From Cristatella mucedo (taxonomy: Eukaryota > Bryozoa > Phylactolaemata > Cristatellidae): DNA of 64,000 nt. Below, in pieces: positions 21,011 to 33,650 of the stretch. How positions within the stretch are numbered: position 1 is the stretch's first letter; each line of letters begins with the position of its first letter. The translations under genes were made by a program, and so were the position numbers. Below the pieces are notes generated by a model. It was not told where the DNA came from and made no database searches. It saw only the letters and a program-made list of their open reading frames with translations. Location: assembly GCA_009760855.2 (NCBI GenBank), contig WPIO01000109.1, forward strand, positions 1-64,000, given 5' to 3'.

Positions 21011-21630
21011 ATTGCATAGATGCAATTAGAGAGAGTTATTATTGAATGAAGCATCGATGTCATCTGTTTAGCAGGAAGATTTTCTTCTGCAGTCGGCTGT
21101 AGCATTAAGCTCTAGGCCAAGTGGCAATCGGTATATTTCCTACCAGCTGTTAAAAATTAAAAATGATATGCCTATTTGTTATGGATATGGTCTTGACATG
21201 TCACGATAGTAGCTACGTTACGATATTAGAGCTTTTCGTGTCTTTGTGCTTGCCAATTCTGTGGGAATTGCAAAGCTCAGTGCTGATGCTCAATGACAGG
21301 CTGCTGGAATTGAAACAAGGTCATTTTCAGATATCCTATCAAATCTGGGGTTATTTTATGTTTTACGAATGTTTTTTTCCTGGCCCAGACTATAAGCAAG
21401 GTTAAGCAGCACGTGCGCGACATTTAGGTTGAGTAATTCAAGGCGATAGCTAACTACTAACAGCTTTTATCTCAAGCTTGGCTTACTGCTTATGACTTAT
21501 GCTTATGATATAATCGTGAATACCGAGCCGGATACGTTGTTTACCACGTATAAGTGATCACAACGCACTTTGGCTCGAATAATGATTGCCAAATAGGCGC
21601 GTCGGAAGCTACCTCTTCGTAACTTTGCAA
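21011..21630. other. unassigned sequence
   Basis: No recognised family. A plus frame at 21163-21405 is open for 80 codons and Leu/Phe-rich without motif or splice support. Confidence 0.3.
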
Positions 21631-21639
21631 TCGTGAAAT

Positions 21640-23388
21640 ATCATTGATGTGGCTGCCTTAATAAGGTCTAGCAAAAAGACCTCGTCTACTGAAGACCCTA
21701 TACCTTCATCTCTGTGGTCTTCACTGGCAGACCAACTTAGCCCTACCATAACCAAGATTTCTAATGCTTCTTTCGGAAAAGGGGTCGTCCCAAGTCCTTC
21801 AAATCGGCAATCTTTAGACATATTATTAAAAAGCCTGGATTAGACAAATATGTCCTAGCAAACTATCGTCCAGTTTCCTTTCTTTAGTTCTCATCAAAGA
21901 TTCTTGAAAAAATTGTTGCTAAGCAGCTAGTTGAACATATTGAAAATAATGGAATTTCAGAAGGATTTCAATCAGGGTTCAAGTTGCAGAACTCTACAGA
22001 AACTGCCCTCGTCCGTGTCAACAATGACATTCTACGTGGCAACGACGACGGGAATGTCACTACCCTAGCTCTGCTAGATCTGTTTACTGCATTTGACACC
22101 ATTGATCACGAAGTTGTGCTTGAACGGTTGAGAACAACAATCGTTCAGGCAGATGAGGCACTGGTGTGGTTTAAATCATACTTGTCTGATCGTGTTCAAT
22201 CCGTGTCGTGTTGGGGTCAGGTCTCAGACACGAGAAGGGTCACCTGTGGAGTCCCTCAAAGGTTCCTTGCTGTTCTCCATTTATACACAACCTCTGGGAA
22301 AAGTGATTAAGGCCCATGGAATAGGATATCACTTCTATGCTGACGATACTCAGTTGTATTTGTCATTTAAACTGTCGGAATCTGCGGCAGCAACGGAGAA
22401 ACCGAATGCTTGCCTTGCCGATATTTGTTCTTGGATGTCGGAAAACTTCCTAAAATTACATGATGATAAAACCGAAGCACTGCTCAGAGGACACCCTAAG
22501 CGTGTGGCTGGATTTAAAGGCTTTGCTGTTCTAATAGGTCATGCCGTTGTGCGACCTTCACCACGTGCTGGCATTTTTGGTGTCGTGATCGACAGCTGCC
22601 TCAATTTCAAAAGCTTCATTCAGAAGACTGCCTCTACAGCTAGCCATCACATCCGATCCCTATCCAAGATAAGGAGCTGTCTCCCAACAGTGGCCTGTAA
22701 AAGAAATTTTCCTAGCTCTTTAGTTCTGTCTCGGCTTAATTATTGTAATTCCCTGTTGGCTGGGCTGCCAAAGAAAGCTATTATGCCACTACAGCCGACT
22801 ATGAATAAGTCTGCAAGGCTGGTCTTCAAGTGCCAGCGGTTTCAACACGTGTCTCCTTTGCTGAAAGAACTAGGATGGTCGCCGTTTGAGCAAAGGATAC
22901 AGAGCAAAGTTCTAATGCTGACACACAAGGCCCGCTACTGCTTAGCTCCTTCGTACCTAGCTGAACTGCTGCATCAGTTTCAGCCTGTTCGTGCCCTCAG
23001 GTCCTGTGTGGACAATAAATTAGCTGTCCCATTACTCAGCTTAAAGACAGTTTGCGACAGAAGCTTTAGCTCTGCAGGTCCTAGACTGGGGAACTGGCTT
23101 CCACAATTCTCATGCAACGACAACTACTCATGTACTGCCACTATTGCACATGTTGTTCAGAGGTCCTGAGCTGCTACTTCCATGCTAATCACTACCTCAA
23201 CTGCTCTCCTGACTCTGCTATGCTTCCCACTTTATCTTTGTTGCGTGAGACGAAGTCTGTTGACTACCCAATTCGTACGGCAAGCCGCTTAGGCTGTGAG
23301 TGGGCTATACAAAACTTTTCTGCGTAACACCCACATGGTTTTTATTACTTTGTGGAGTTTCAGACGGAGAAACATTACATTACATTTT
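21640..23388 (+). mobile_element. LINE family A, longest copy
   Basis: Extends further 5' than any other copy. It reads [32 protein letters not shown], then [10 protein letters not shown] and [88 protein letters not shown] and [15 protein letters not shown], and ends ACATTACATTACAT. The main 338-codon frame starts after the SVLGP motif; frameshifts lie near 21800, 22260 and 23140. Endonuclease is absent. It is the best template for a family consensus. Confidence 0.9.
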
Positions 23389-23389
23389 T

Positions 23390-24075
23390 GATTGACCTCT
23401 GGAAAATCATTGAGCTGAGTTTCACCCCAAAATAAGGAATCCTAATAAAAATATTGGTTGAAGCTAAAGTGACATAAAAAAGCGTCCTTATGCATACTCA
23501 CTTCGAAGTCTTTGCTGGCATTTGAGCACAAATAATTCGCACATACCTATATCTCAGAGGAAATCAAGGATTCTTTGATTTCAGAGGTCGTTCTTTGTCT
23601 CTAATAGTTAGAAACAGCTAGAATGAATATCTAACCTACCAAGTGATGGTCGGGAAATGACGTTTGGACTTTTAGGATTTTGAAACCTGAGCTCCTGAAA
23701 ACTGGAAAGTCTTGAACAGATGGTGGCTTATGTAGAATATCTGAAAGGCGATCCCGTGATGAATATTGAGTGATCAAACGCCCGTATGTAAATCTGTGCG
23801 TTTTGAAATCGGGGAGACCCACACACGGCTCTAATTGTATGGGACATAGGAAGCCAGATATTGTATCACCACAAACAACCCCTTTGTTAGAAGCATTCAC
23901 CAGGTCAAAAACATTCTTAGAGCCTCACAGTTTGGGTTAAATACTGTAAACAGTCCAGAAAGTTTCAGCAATATTTTTTTTAAAAGCAATGGTTGCCGTA
24001 AATATCGACAGATCACTGATGACTAAGGTTAACTAAAATTGGGTGTAAACATAGTGTCTACGTTTATAACTAAAG
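23390..24075. other. unassigned sequence
   Basis: Minus frame 23900-23631 is open for 89 codons (ends QTSFPDHHLVG) without recognised motifs; it may be a LINE endonuclease relic but I cannot support that. Confidence 0.3.
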
Positions 24076-24300
24076 CAGGGGTGTCCAACACGTGGCCCGT
24101 TGGCCACAACCCGGCCCGCCGAGGTCTTCTATGCAGCCCGAAACGTCATCCTAAAAATACTTGTCACTCCATGCTTTTCGTTAATTTTTAATCATTACAC
24201 ACGGCGATATAAGGCGTTGTGGTGTACTTCACACGCGCATGAAGTGATAAGGTGTCCTAATGGCTATTTTCGCGTAAAGGTAAAATAATCGATTTATTTT

Positions 24301-24563
24301 TCTAATTATAATAATAATAATGCACTTGATAAAGCACCCTCAGAGAACTCAATCTCTCTCTAGGCGCTTTACATTTGCTGCAAAGTGAGATGCAATAGAA
24401 TAGTAAGTAAAATCATGCTTGAAAAACAAACAAAATGAATAATGTGGTAAGGGGTGACATGCACAGGGTCAGCATTCAAATGTGGTTAGTGGCAGCATGC
24501 ACAGTGTCGGCACGCATAAGCATATCAAGGACGAATCACAGGGACCCACTAAATGCTGTCCTA
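24301..24563 (-). mobile_element. LINE family B 3' end inserted in hAT 2
   Basis: ATT tail, well-kept terminal hairpin (24318-24385) and the 3' UTR down to CACTAAATGCTGTCC. hAT 1 reads straight through this point (TTTGCTAGCCTTCGTGTGAA), so the insertion came after the two hAT copies separated. CTA on both sides may be the remnant of a target duplication. Confidence 0.8.
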
Positions 24564-24846
24564 GGCTTCATGTGAACATTTTTCCGTGAAGGGGTAGTAT
24601 ATTTTTGCAACAGCGGCGCCATTAAGATCACATTTATAACGCTTCTGAAATGCGGTATTATTTGTTTCACACTGTGGATAGAAAAAAAGAGCCGTTTCTC
24701 AGCTACTGCTGCACGAACTGGAATCAGTCAGGTCGGTTTTTCAAAAAACGCGTATTGCTCAACTTGCTTACTAATACTAGGATATTGCTGTGATAAAATA
24801 TAAATTAATAAATTCTTAAGTGATCTGTTTTTTTCCACGGAGAAAA

Positions 24847-26648
24847 ATGGCGGCGAATGTGAATTCTAGCAAAAACCAAAAATTGACGCAGAAGAAAGAC
24901 TTTTCAAAGCATCTTGGACTGTAGACTATTTTGTTATGGAATGCTTCGGTAGGATAATGTGGCTAATATGCCAAGAAACAATTGCCGTTGCAAAGGAGTA
25001 CAATGTTAAGCGACATTTATCAACAAAGCATGGCGACAGGTACAACAGCCTGACTGGTCAACTTCGAATTGATCGCATGAACTCGTTGAAACAGAGCGTC
25101 ATCGAACAGCAGTCATTTTATGCAGCAGTCAGTAACAGGTCTGAGGCTTCAATCAAAGTAAAAAATTTAATAGCTGAAGGTCTAGCTAAGCGGGGGAAAG
25201 CATTTTTCCGATGGCAAATTCGTTAAGACATGCCTCAGGCTGTTTACTGGCGTGGTCCGTCCAGATAAGAAGTCAGAAGTATAGAAAATCAGGCTTTCTC
25301 ATCAAACGGTTGCGAGAAGAGTTGAAGAGCTCGCATCCAACATATAAGAAAGCGTTACTAAAAGATGTACTGAATGCGAATTTTATTCTCTCGGGCTCGA
25401 CGAAAGCGCGGACAATAGCGATACGGCTCAACTGTCGGTGTTTTTACGCAGAGTAACAAGAAAGTTTGTCATTATCGAAGAACTGTCGGATATATGTTCA
25501 ATGACAGGCATTACAACGGGGAGGGATATTTTTTATCAGGTCAAGAGGGTCCTCACAAAATTTAATCTTCCTGAAACTAAATTGATTGGTTTAACCACAG
25601 ACGGTGCCCCTTCAATGATTGGTAGACGCAATAGATTTGTATCTTTAATTGTAAAATTAGTAACTCACAAAATTGTCATTCATCACTGCATCATCCACCA
25701 AGATGAGCAATATGCAAAGGTCTTGAGTATGCAACATGTAATGGACAACGTAGTTTCAACAGTCAATGTGATAAGGTCTCGTGTGCCAAACCTCAGACGA
25801 TTTCAGGCTTTCCTTGAAGAGTTGGGATCAGATCATTGTGATGTTATTTATTTCTGCCAAGTCCGTTGGCTAAGTAGAGTAAACACGTTCGACAGATTTT
25901 GGTTACTTCGGGACGAAATAAAAACCTATACGACAGAACACAAGGAAAAGATTTTGGCTTTCTCGATGACCAGCAGTGGTTGAATGAATTGGCTTTTTTG
26001 GTGGACATGACCAAACATCTTGCATATCCTAATGTCATACTCCAAGGTAAGGATCAATTGGTCCATAAAATGTATGAGTGTGTTGTCGCGTTTGTGCAAC
26101 AGCTGAAACTTTTCCGGGAATAGTTAGATCGGAAGAAAGTGTTACATTTCACAACGCTAGCAACACGATCGCCTGAAACGCTGGCTCATATGAAGTAATC
26201 CACTCTTGTTAGCGAACTTGTTGATGAATTCGAGGAGAGGTTTCAGGATTTCCAACAACATGCAGTTGACATGAACATGATTATTAATCCATTTAATATC
26301 AATCCCTCTTATGCACCTGATGAATTTCAACTCGAACTAATCGACATTCATAATTACAGCAATTTAAAAACTGCTTATGATCAGCATGACCTTGCTACCT
26401 TTTACAAGCAGTATGTTCCACCAGAGTCTTTTCCTAACCAAGCCAAACATGCTCGCAGGTATATTGCACTTTTTGGCAGCACATATTGCTGTGAACAGCT
26501 TTTTTCCAGACTGAAAAATGCGAAAACAACGACTCGATCCGTTCTCACAGATGAACATGTATAAGGAATCCTTAGAATTTCCACATCCACCGTTGCAGCA
26601 GATGTCGACTTTTTATGCAAACAGAAACAATGCCAAATATCTCATTGA
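24847..26648 (+). pseudogene. hAT transposase pseudogene 2
   Basis: ATG at 24847 (MAANVNSSK, then a frameshift). Frames in order: FKASWTVDYFVMECFGRIMW, HLSTKHGDRYNSLTGQLRID, LGLDES (broken frame), GLTTDGAPSMIGRRNRFVSL, IHHCIIHQDEQYAKVLSMQH, VRWLSRVNTFDRFW, DQQWLNELAFLVDMTKHLAY, and the C-terminal hAT dimerisation block ALFGSTYCCEQLFSRLKNAK then RSVLTDEHV. At least five frameshifts or stops. About 600 codons originally, normal for GTF2IRD2/ZBED5-type transposases. Confidence 0.85.
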
Positions 26649-27361
26649 TGCCTGCAGTGCAGAAGACATTGAATACCTGTGGCATTTAATTAATCCGAAG
26701 ACATTATTATTATATTAGTCCTTGTCATGTAATTTTGTAAGTTTCATAAGTTTCTGTCTTCGTTTTATTAAAATAAAAATCCAAAAGTAAAAGATTGGCC
26801 ATAATATCTATCGGATTATTATCCGGAACACACGATTCAATTTTTTATTATTTATTATTTTTAATTATAAGTATGCTAAAAATACTATTGTATTGTGGTG
26901 TATTTATTAAATATAATAGTAATAATCATACTAAATTACGATCTTATTTTCTGATGTGGTCAACTATGCTAATTAACATGTGGCCCCAGGAGCGTTTAAC
27001 ATTTTGAATTGTGGCCCCCAATGCAAAAAGGTTGGACACCCCTGGTTTACCACAGAAAGGCTTTAGTACCGGGAGACGTCATGTGCTGGTTCGGTAAAAC
27101 GTACTCCACAGACCAAAGTTATAGGGTTTAGCTAGTCGATAGTGGTTCTCACTTGCAGATACGACAAGGTTAGACAGTTAAGTTGCTTGCCAGGTGGCAT
27201 GGACCCCTGACGTCAGTCGTGCTGTAGGTTCACACCACACTGCTTTTCAATTAGCATGCACGTAGGTAGAGGTTTAATTCTCTTGCGCAGATATTTCCTT
27301 GTGGTACGATAAGTCTCCTAAATTTAGCCTTGGGATGCAATGCCCGATCATTCTTTTAGAC

Positions 27362-27808
27362 TGGTACGTAATGCAAAGTATCTCAGTCTGTAACTCCACA
27401 AGGTCCTCAAGACCACGTGGGTGTTACTCAGGAGAGTTTTGTATAGCCCACACACAGCCTAAGTGGCTATCGGAACGCATTCGGTGACCAACAGACTTCG
27501 TCTCACCCAACAATGAGAATGTGGGAAGCATAACAGAGTCATGAGAGCAGTTGAGGTACTGAGTAGCAAGGAAGTAGCTGCCCAGGACGGCTGAAATGTA
27601 TGAGCCATACTCGGCAGCTGGAGAGTAGTTGTTCGGTTAAAATCGCCGAAGCGAGTTTCACAGTCTATGACCCGCAGAGCTGAAGCATCTGTCGCCAACA
27701 GTCTTAAGGCAGAGGATTGAAACAGCCTATTGATTGACCATAAAGGACCTGAGGGCGTGGAGACGCTGAAACTGTTGCGGCAGTATAGCTACGTACGAAG
27801 GAGATGAT
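27362..27808 (-). mobile_element. LINE family A 3' end
   Basis: GTAATGCAAAGTATCTCAG tail followed by antisense C-terminus and the codons around the [10 protein letters not shown] signature, with many substitutions. No RT. Confidence 0.75.
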
Positions 27809-27814
27809 CCGTCG

Positions 27815-27994
27815 ATGCTCACACACTGGAATTATTCTGCCCCCCTGCCGTCAAAATAAAATGACTGTTAAGGCTGAATAAGTGAGGCTGAGTAGAATGC
27901 ATTAAATTCAAATCCTCACCTAAGAGGCTTCACAATATATGTATGAGATTCCGACTGAGATTTATTCTATGCAGTTCTATAATAGTAATTACTG
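27815..27994 (+). repeat. dispersed repeat R4, copy 2
   Basis: Matches 20835-21010. Here it is followed directly by LINE family C material. Confidence 0.55.
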
Positions 27995-28682
27995 AGATGC
28001 TACTTGAGGATGTCACCACCAAACTCTTGGTAATGCTTTCTATGAGGCATCCGTAACGCGTCTAGAAAAAGAGATTCAGTTCTCTGAGATCGCTATACAA
28101 ACGTGTTATTACCAATGTATGTATTGTTTTTATAGGTTTTCTTACTATATATAGGTGAAATCTTACTTAAAGCAATGACAAATCTTTGTAATTTCACTCC
28201 TGGCTACGATTCTTTTTTGAGATCCTAATGACACTTCAGCATCGAAATGTATCACGAACTATTCCGACTCCAGCTTAGCTATCTGAACTACTCCACCACC
28301 AGGCGAAGAATCGTACAATGAGCTATTCTGGCTACAATCGAGTAGCAATACATACCTCTTACCAACCTCAAAACCGTTGGACACTGTGCCTTTACTTAAT
28401 ACTCTCCCAAATCTCGGAACTCACTTGCGACGAACCTCACATCATCCCTTGACATTAAGACTTTTAAAAAGAAGCTTCAAACACACTTTTAAATCCCAGC
28501 ATTAATTCGGATGGCAGTGCCTGCTTACAATACGGCTGCTACTTGAGGATGTAGCCACCAAACTCTTGGTAATGCTTTCTATGAGGCATCCGTAAGGTGT
28601 CTGGAAAAAGAGATTCAGTTCTCTGAAGGCGCCATACAAACGTGTTATTACCCATGTGTGTATTGTTGTTATAGGTTTTGCA
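27995..28682 (+). mobile_element. LINE family C, two adjacent 3' ends
   Basis: Bases 27995-28140 and 28537-28682 are near-identical direct repeats, each containing the C-type terminal hairpin (TCTAGAAAAAGAGATTCAGT then TCTCTGA). Between them lies a longer 3' piece colinear with 9460-9860, reading LRTSSSLDIKTF. Either two insertions landed together or a tandem duplication occurred. Confidence 0.65.
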
Positions 28683-30217
28683 CGAGATGCCCCAAAAACC
28701 CTAAAGGGAAATCCCTCTTGCAGATGCCTGTCGGCCTTTTTGTCAAGACGGTCACCAATGTCAGCGAATGCCTGCCACATGTATACTCACACTGTCCACC
28801 TCCTTCCTCCGAATCTCGTCTCGCCTCGTTACTATGAGTCACACTAGGCCTCACACTCAGCTCCGGCTGCTTCTTACTCTCAAAAAAAGGCTTTTGTACG
28901 GTTGAAAAAGGTTCGTTTTCCGTCGGTAGAATTGGAAACTACTTTAAGACTTTTGAAAACGTTTTATTGCGGATAAACCTTTCTGATAATATGCATTACC
29001 TTCCTGAATTTCGTTTAAGTAATGAATCAGAAGACATTGATTGATAGAATACAATCACTTTTGACATGCTATTGCTTTAGTTGTAGTGTTCAGTCTCTAC
29101 TGAGATGTTAGCGTCCACATAGAAAAGCTAAGAATCGATCCGGTTCACTCGTTAATTGAGAGTCCACAGATTCATCAATCGACGACGATTTGCAGCAAGT
29201 AAATAGAAAGTGACATGCGACTCACGCAAAATGCCCGTAAGCATTCTTAGGCGAGCCACACGACGATAGGTAGGTAAAACCAATGACACACGTACCTTTT
29301 TGAGTGAGCCCAAAAGTAAACTTATTGAAGAGATGGTTCTACAGTTGAACTAACTTTTATAGTTCCTATATCAGCTGCTGCTGGCTGTGGCAAATGCTGT
29401 CTAACCATTCTGAAAAGCTTTTCAAATTCTACTCACTTCTTTGAATGCTTACCGGATGCAGATAACTAACTCTAGAACTCTCTCTTTGGTGAATACGATG
29501 AAGTAACTTTACTTTAGCCGTCTTATCGAAAGCCGTTTAGGCTTTGAGAGCATTTTATACAACAGCTGCATAACACAAACGTTTTTATTGTGGGGCGGGG
29601 GACAGAGATGCTTTAAAATAATTTTAATATATAGAAAACTGCAGGTCTAAGTGGCTGGAAAGTGATTCCCGAACCATATTGGCTATCCTTCGAATCCAGA
29701 ATCGTCAGTACACCCTACTTTAAAAAATCACATACCAGGTGCAGTGCTCTCAGATATTCAACCACGAGAGCACTGTATTTTAGATTTCAATCATATTAAT
29801 CATATGCCACCTAACTACAGAAACTCGTTACGGAGCATGTATCAAACTTGCCAGAGGTCTTCGGTCAGGAGCTTCCACTAACATATTTGCGAAGTACGGC
29901 TCAACATCGACAAAGTCTAGTCATTTTAAATCCTTCTAAGAGGTCAATCCAGAAAGAGTTGGAAAAGATTATTTGCCGAATTTAACAATTGTTTTCCTAC
30001 TGCTTCTCTGTAAACCACTTAGGATGATATTGTAACCGCTCTCTTTTCAAGTGCCGAAATTGCAACTCAACCATGGTTCCTGTCACATCGCGAAAGCAAT
30101 TAAAGACAACCTGTTGTTTATTAGCATTCCAAGCTTAGAGAATTATACGTTACTTATATTACATTATTAAATTATATTATATGCAATTATATATCACATA
30201 TATTACCTTTGGATAAA
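28683..30217. other. unassigned sequence
   Basis: No recognised mobile element, exon or RNA gene. Minus frame 28854-28502 area is open but without motif. Remains the second largest unexplained block of the first half of the window. Confidence 0.3.
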
Positions 30218-32645
30218 AGTTGACAGCAATTTGACAAACAGATTGAATGCATCAAATTGTAAAGCTAGCTTCAATGTTCCCAATCACGATTTATTTACCA
30301 AGTAAGGAAAAATGCCAAGTAAGTGAGTTTTCATGCACATATCTCAAACTTCCGAAATTAAGGGCTATGATTTATTTCTGAATTATCTGTTTTATATGTG
30401 AATTCGATCAGAAAATGACACAATTAGCCATAATCAGTAAAGCAACTGAAATTTTCAAATCCTTGAGTCAAGATTTAGAACAAAGTGTCGAAGTCATATA
30501 AAAGAGTAAGCCAGATTTTTCTCTTATTTAATCGTGTAAGCTGACATTGTGCACGCTGCAACTAACCATACTTGAATCCCTACCCTGTACGTGTGACCAC
30601 CAGCCACGTTATTTTTATCGTTTATTGAACCCGCTACGGCTACTCATTCGATCGTGGTCGCTTTGCAATCTATGCAAATTGCCTAGAGAGAGATTGAGCT
30701 CTCTGAGGGCGATATTTCCGATGTATTATTATATTTAAATTGTGTCGTCTGCTTTAAAACAACTATCTTTGGTGCTTATGGTATGTAATGTAATTTTATG
30801 TGATGTAATGTAGTGTAATGTAACGTATCTCCGTCTGTAACTCCAATAAGTCATAAAGACCATGTGGGTGCTATGCAGGAGAGTTTTGTATAGCAAACTC
30901 ACAGCCTAAGCGGCTTTCGGTGCGCATACGGTAGCCAACAGACTTCGTCTCACGCAACACAGAGAAAGCGGGAAGCATATCACAATGAGGAGAGCAGTTG
31001 AGGTAGTGATTAGCGTGAAAGTTGCAGCTCTGTACCGCTGAAAAGGATGAGCCATAGTGGGCAGAAGGAGATTAGCTGGCACATCGAGATGTCGTGTGCA
31101 AGCACAGTTCTCATTGTTCTTGTAAGTTGACAGCTCTGGGCATATTAACTTACTGCATCTTTTCTTAAATTCATGCAATTACAAGGAAATCAAAATAAAT
31201 ATCAGGAAAGAGGCAGTCAAACTGAAGGAGCAAAAATAATCAAGATAAGCCATGTGGTGTATATGAATTAACTTAATATCGTTCAGAAGGTCTGTGTTGA
31301 TTACTTGTTTTGCAGATGTAAGCAGTGGAAGCAGTGTTTAGCAGTGTAGTGGGTAAGCAGCATAGCATACCAGTTTATTAGGACCTCTCTCATAACTCAC
31401 ACTGTACCATCGCAAGAATCAATGCTCCCTCCGACTTAGCTTATTTACCTGTACTATGATATAAACCGTGTTCCCTTTTGCTGTGTAAGAGACACTACTA
31501 TCACTACCATCTGTTAAAGCAAATTTATGATCCTCTAGATATCTTAGGAAAGCTGCTATTTGGTCTTTCGCCCTTCACGTTATTATTTGCTCATACATGC
31601 CTTTGCTACTATCTTTTGTATGTGCGATAACTATTTAGAAATATGATATACCTAAAGGCTGAGTAAAGTATCGCTTTTGCGATATGCACTCTTTCTATTA
31701 AGTTATCTTTACTCTCTACTTCATTTTTGTTTCGAATAATTAATTGTTTGTTTTTTATTCTTAAGATTATTCGAATATGTTAAGCTTCATTTCTAAGTCT
31801 AATTTAGAACGACAGATTCTCGGAAATTGCCTCTGGCAATGTGCTAGTTATGTTCGTTACAGGAAGTCACCTTGAAATACTTCCTGAGGCCGTCAAAAAA
31901 TCAGAAAATTGCATACGGAAATGCGGGAAGTACTTTCAGAAATGTATGATGATCTTACGAATTTGCGCAGACTGAATTTCGCGAATGCAGGTCTACCTAA
32001 AAATATCCCAGTCACTCTTCAGGCTATCGAGAATCAAGGAGCATTATTTCGTCGACCGTGAGCAGATCAAAGTCGTAGGTTTCTTGAACGTAATCTATAT
32101 TTAGACTTAAATGCCATCACTTTAGTGAGCTTGGCTACTTAAACAGCTATATAATATCAGAATAATGTTTCCTGCTGATTTGTGTAGCTTAAAGTACTTT
32201 TACCTCAGCCACAACTGGAAAATGAATTTTAACAGCTTCAGTAAACCATCCGAAAATGATATGTCAGTTTAAAGACACTGAGCATATACAGCAAACGTCC
32301 CACGAGCATTCTTGAAATAATCGTATTAGGCGACTATTTTGATTATGACGTGGAGAGAAACAAGGAAAAATTGAGGACAAGTAGGAGTGGTAGAGTGACT
32401 GTTGTCCTTTTATTAGCAGCAGGAGCTGTATTTATCTTGTGCCCGTTCAAAAAAGGCTCGTATTCAGCTGGTATAATCTCACAGATCGGTTCTGTCAGTT
32501 TTGCTCCTACATTAACCTTCGAACTCAAAGTAGCCTTCAACAACAAAGTGATTGCTAGATTTCGTTCGGGCCACTGGTGTCTGTATGCATTGTTTTGCAC
32601 GCTCTCGATTTACCAAGTGTCAATGCTACCGAAATCGACTTCTCG
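30218..32645 (+). repeat. R-long copy 3
   Basis: The least interrupted copy: only the LINE A 3' end at 30785-31075 breaks it. Order: CAATTTGACAAACAGATTG, AAAGCTAGCTTCAATG, LINE-B-like 3' UTR with hairpin (30500-30730), LINE A, TACCATCGCAAGAATCAATG (31407), ATGATATACC, CAGATTCTCGGAAAT, AGTAAACCATCCGAAAATG, and the conserved frame at 32350. It provides the empty sites that date the insertions in copy 2. Confidence 0.8.
30785..31075 (-). mobile_element. LINE family A 3' end in R-long copy 3
   Basis: Tail ATGTGATGTAATGTAGTGTA and antisense C-terminus. Same insertion point and same 5' truncation as 10585-10870, including the join to AGCTGGCACAT. Confidence 0.8.
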
Positions 32646-32739
32646 TGTTTTTCATTCATTCATTTCATTCATTTCATTTAGCCCCAAAGCCCCCCGGCCG
32701 CTTAGCAGTCCTATTTACGTAGCAGCGGAAGAGCCTTGA
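32350..32739 (+). pseudogene. R-long conserved open frame, copy 3
   Basis: Open for 129 codons: KLRTSRSGRVTVVLLLAAGA, VFILCPFKKGSYSAGIISQI, LTFELKVAFNNKVIARFRSG. Homologous to 2408-2106, where the same SRSGRVTVV and CPFKKG blocks survive. The last third reads into SINE-1 DNA and is not original. The minus strand (32600-32343) is open as well (MQNNAYRHQWPERNLAITLL) and equally conserved. Function unknown. Confidence 0.3.
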
Positions 32740-32765
32740 CGGCTTTTGCTGTGGCTAAAAGTCTA
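32646..32765 (-). repeat. SINE-1 fragment
   Basis: Antisense of the family body (GCAGCGGAAGAGCCTTGACG, GCTTTTGCTGTGGC), preceded by TTCATTCATTTCATTCATTT. It is the mirror of the SINE-LINE join at 1870-1960. Confidence 0.6.
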
Positions 32766-33650
32766 AATTTAGGTATAGCGTACTGCAGGACTTTAACTGT
32801 GACCCAGTATTGAGAAGCCAGCCCCGTACCCGTTGTCTTAGTCAAGAGTTAATCTCGTATTCTGAAAGATAGAGCAGTGCCTTCCCAGTGGCGCTCAAGC
32901 GAGATGAGGCACTCGAGATGGACTTGATGGTCGATAGCATCAAAAGAGTGCGAAAACGTCAAGAAAAAATTAAAGAAATACTCCACCAAAGTCCACATTC
33001 CTAACTTGTTCGTTCGTGAGCAAAGCAATGTATACTCTGTGAAGTGATTAGCTCTAAAACCGGACAGAAACTAACTAACAAGTGTTAAAGCTTAGATATA
33101 AGAGTTTATCTGGTCTTGCAGGATGGTTGCAGTGTCTTTGATGGTAATGGCAGAAGGTAGGTTGGGCGTAAGCCGCATCGGTTTTCTCGGTCCAATGTTA
33201 TTTTTTGGAGTAGCGACCTGTCTTTTTAAGGGTGCTAGGACATCACCTGAGACTAATGATGATAACGCTAGTACATTTTATATAAAGCCCCCAGCGAATT
33301 GAATTTATTTCTAGCCACGTTACATTTGCTGAGAATGAAGCACGATCGATTGGTTAGAGGTAGCACGATCAATGACAGCAAGCGACACCTGGTTAGTGAT
33401 GACATGTACAGGGTCAGCTTGCAAATATGGTTAGTGGCTGCATGCACAGTGTCAGCACGTATAAGCATAACCATGTTAAGGACGAATTACATGACCTTAA
33501 TAAATGCTGTAATATATAGATGCACTTTTGTATTTTTCTCTTAATGTGATCAAGTCAGGGGATGTTGCGACGCAATTCAGAAATGAGTTCCAGGCTTTGG
33601 GAGCATACAAACTATTTGTTCGGTCTCCAAAGGTTGAGGTTCGTATGAGG
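32766..33650 (-). mobile_element. LINE family B relics (RT part and 3' end)
   Basis: Mirror image of 1013-1870: antisense RT start region (32880-33240), then a 3' end with decayed hairpin (33282-33330) and C-terminal codons. The colinearity with 1013-1870 means R-long copies 1 and 3 were duplicated together with these flanks. Confidence 0.7.

Larger units (their letters stand above)
24076..27044 (+). mobile_element. hAT transposon 2 with both terminal inverted repeats
   Basis: Begins CAGGGGTGTCCAACACGTGG and ends AGGTTGGACACCCCTG, so about 14 terminal bases are inverted repeats. Inside are a transposase pseudogene (24847-26648) and a LINE B 3' fragment (24301-24563) that hAT 1 lacks. The 8-base flanks (AACTAAAG and GTTTACCA) do not match, so the target duplication has decayed or the ends have been rearranged. 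Subterminal GTGGCC motifs occur at both ends. Confidence 0.88.

Noticed and set aside
24068-27052. 8-bp target duplication of hAT 2
   Set aside because: AACTAAAG and GTTTACCA do not match directly; only an inverted ACTAAAG/CTTTAGT similarity, probably chance.
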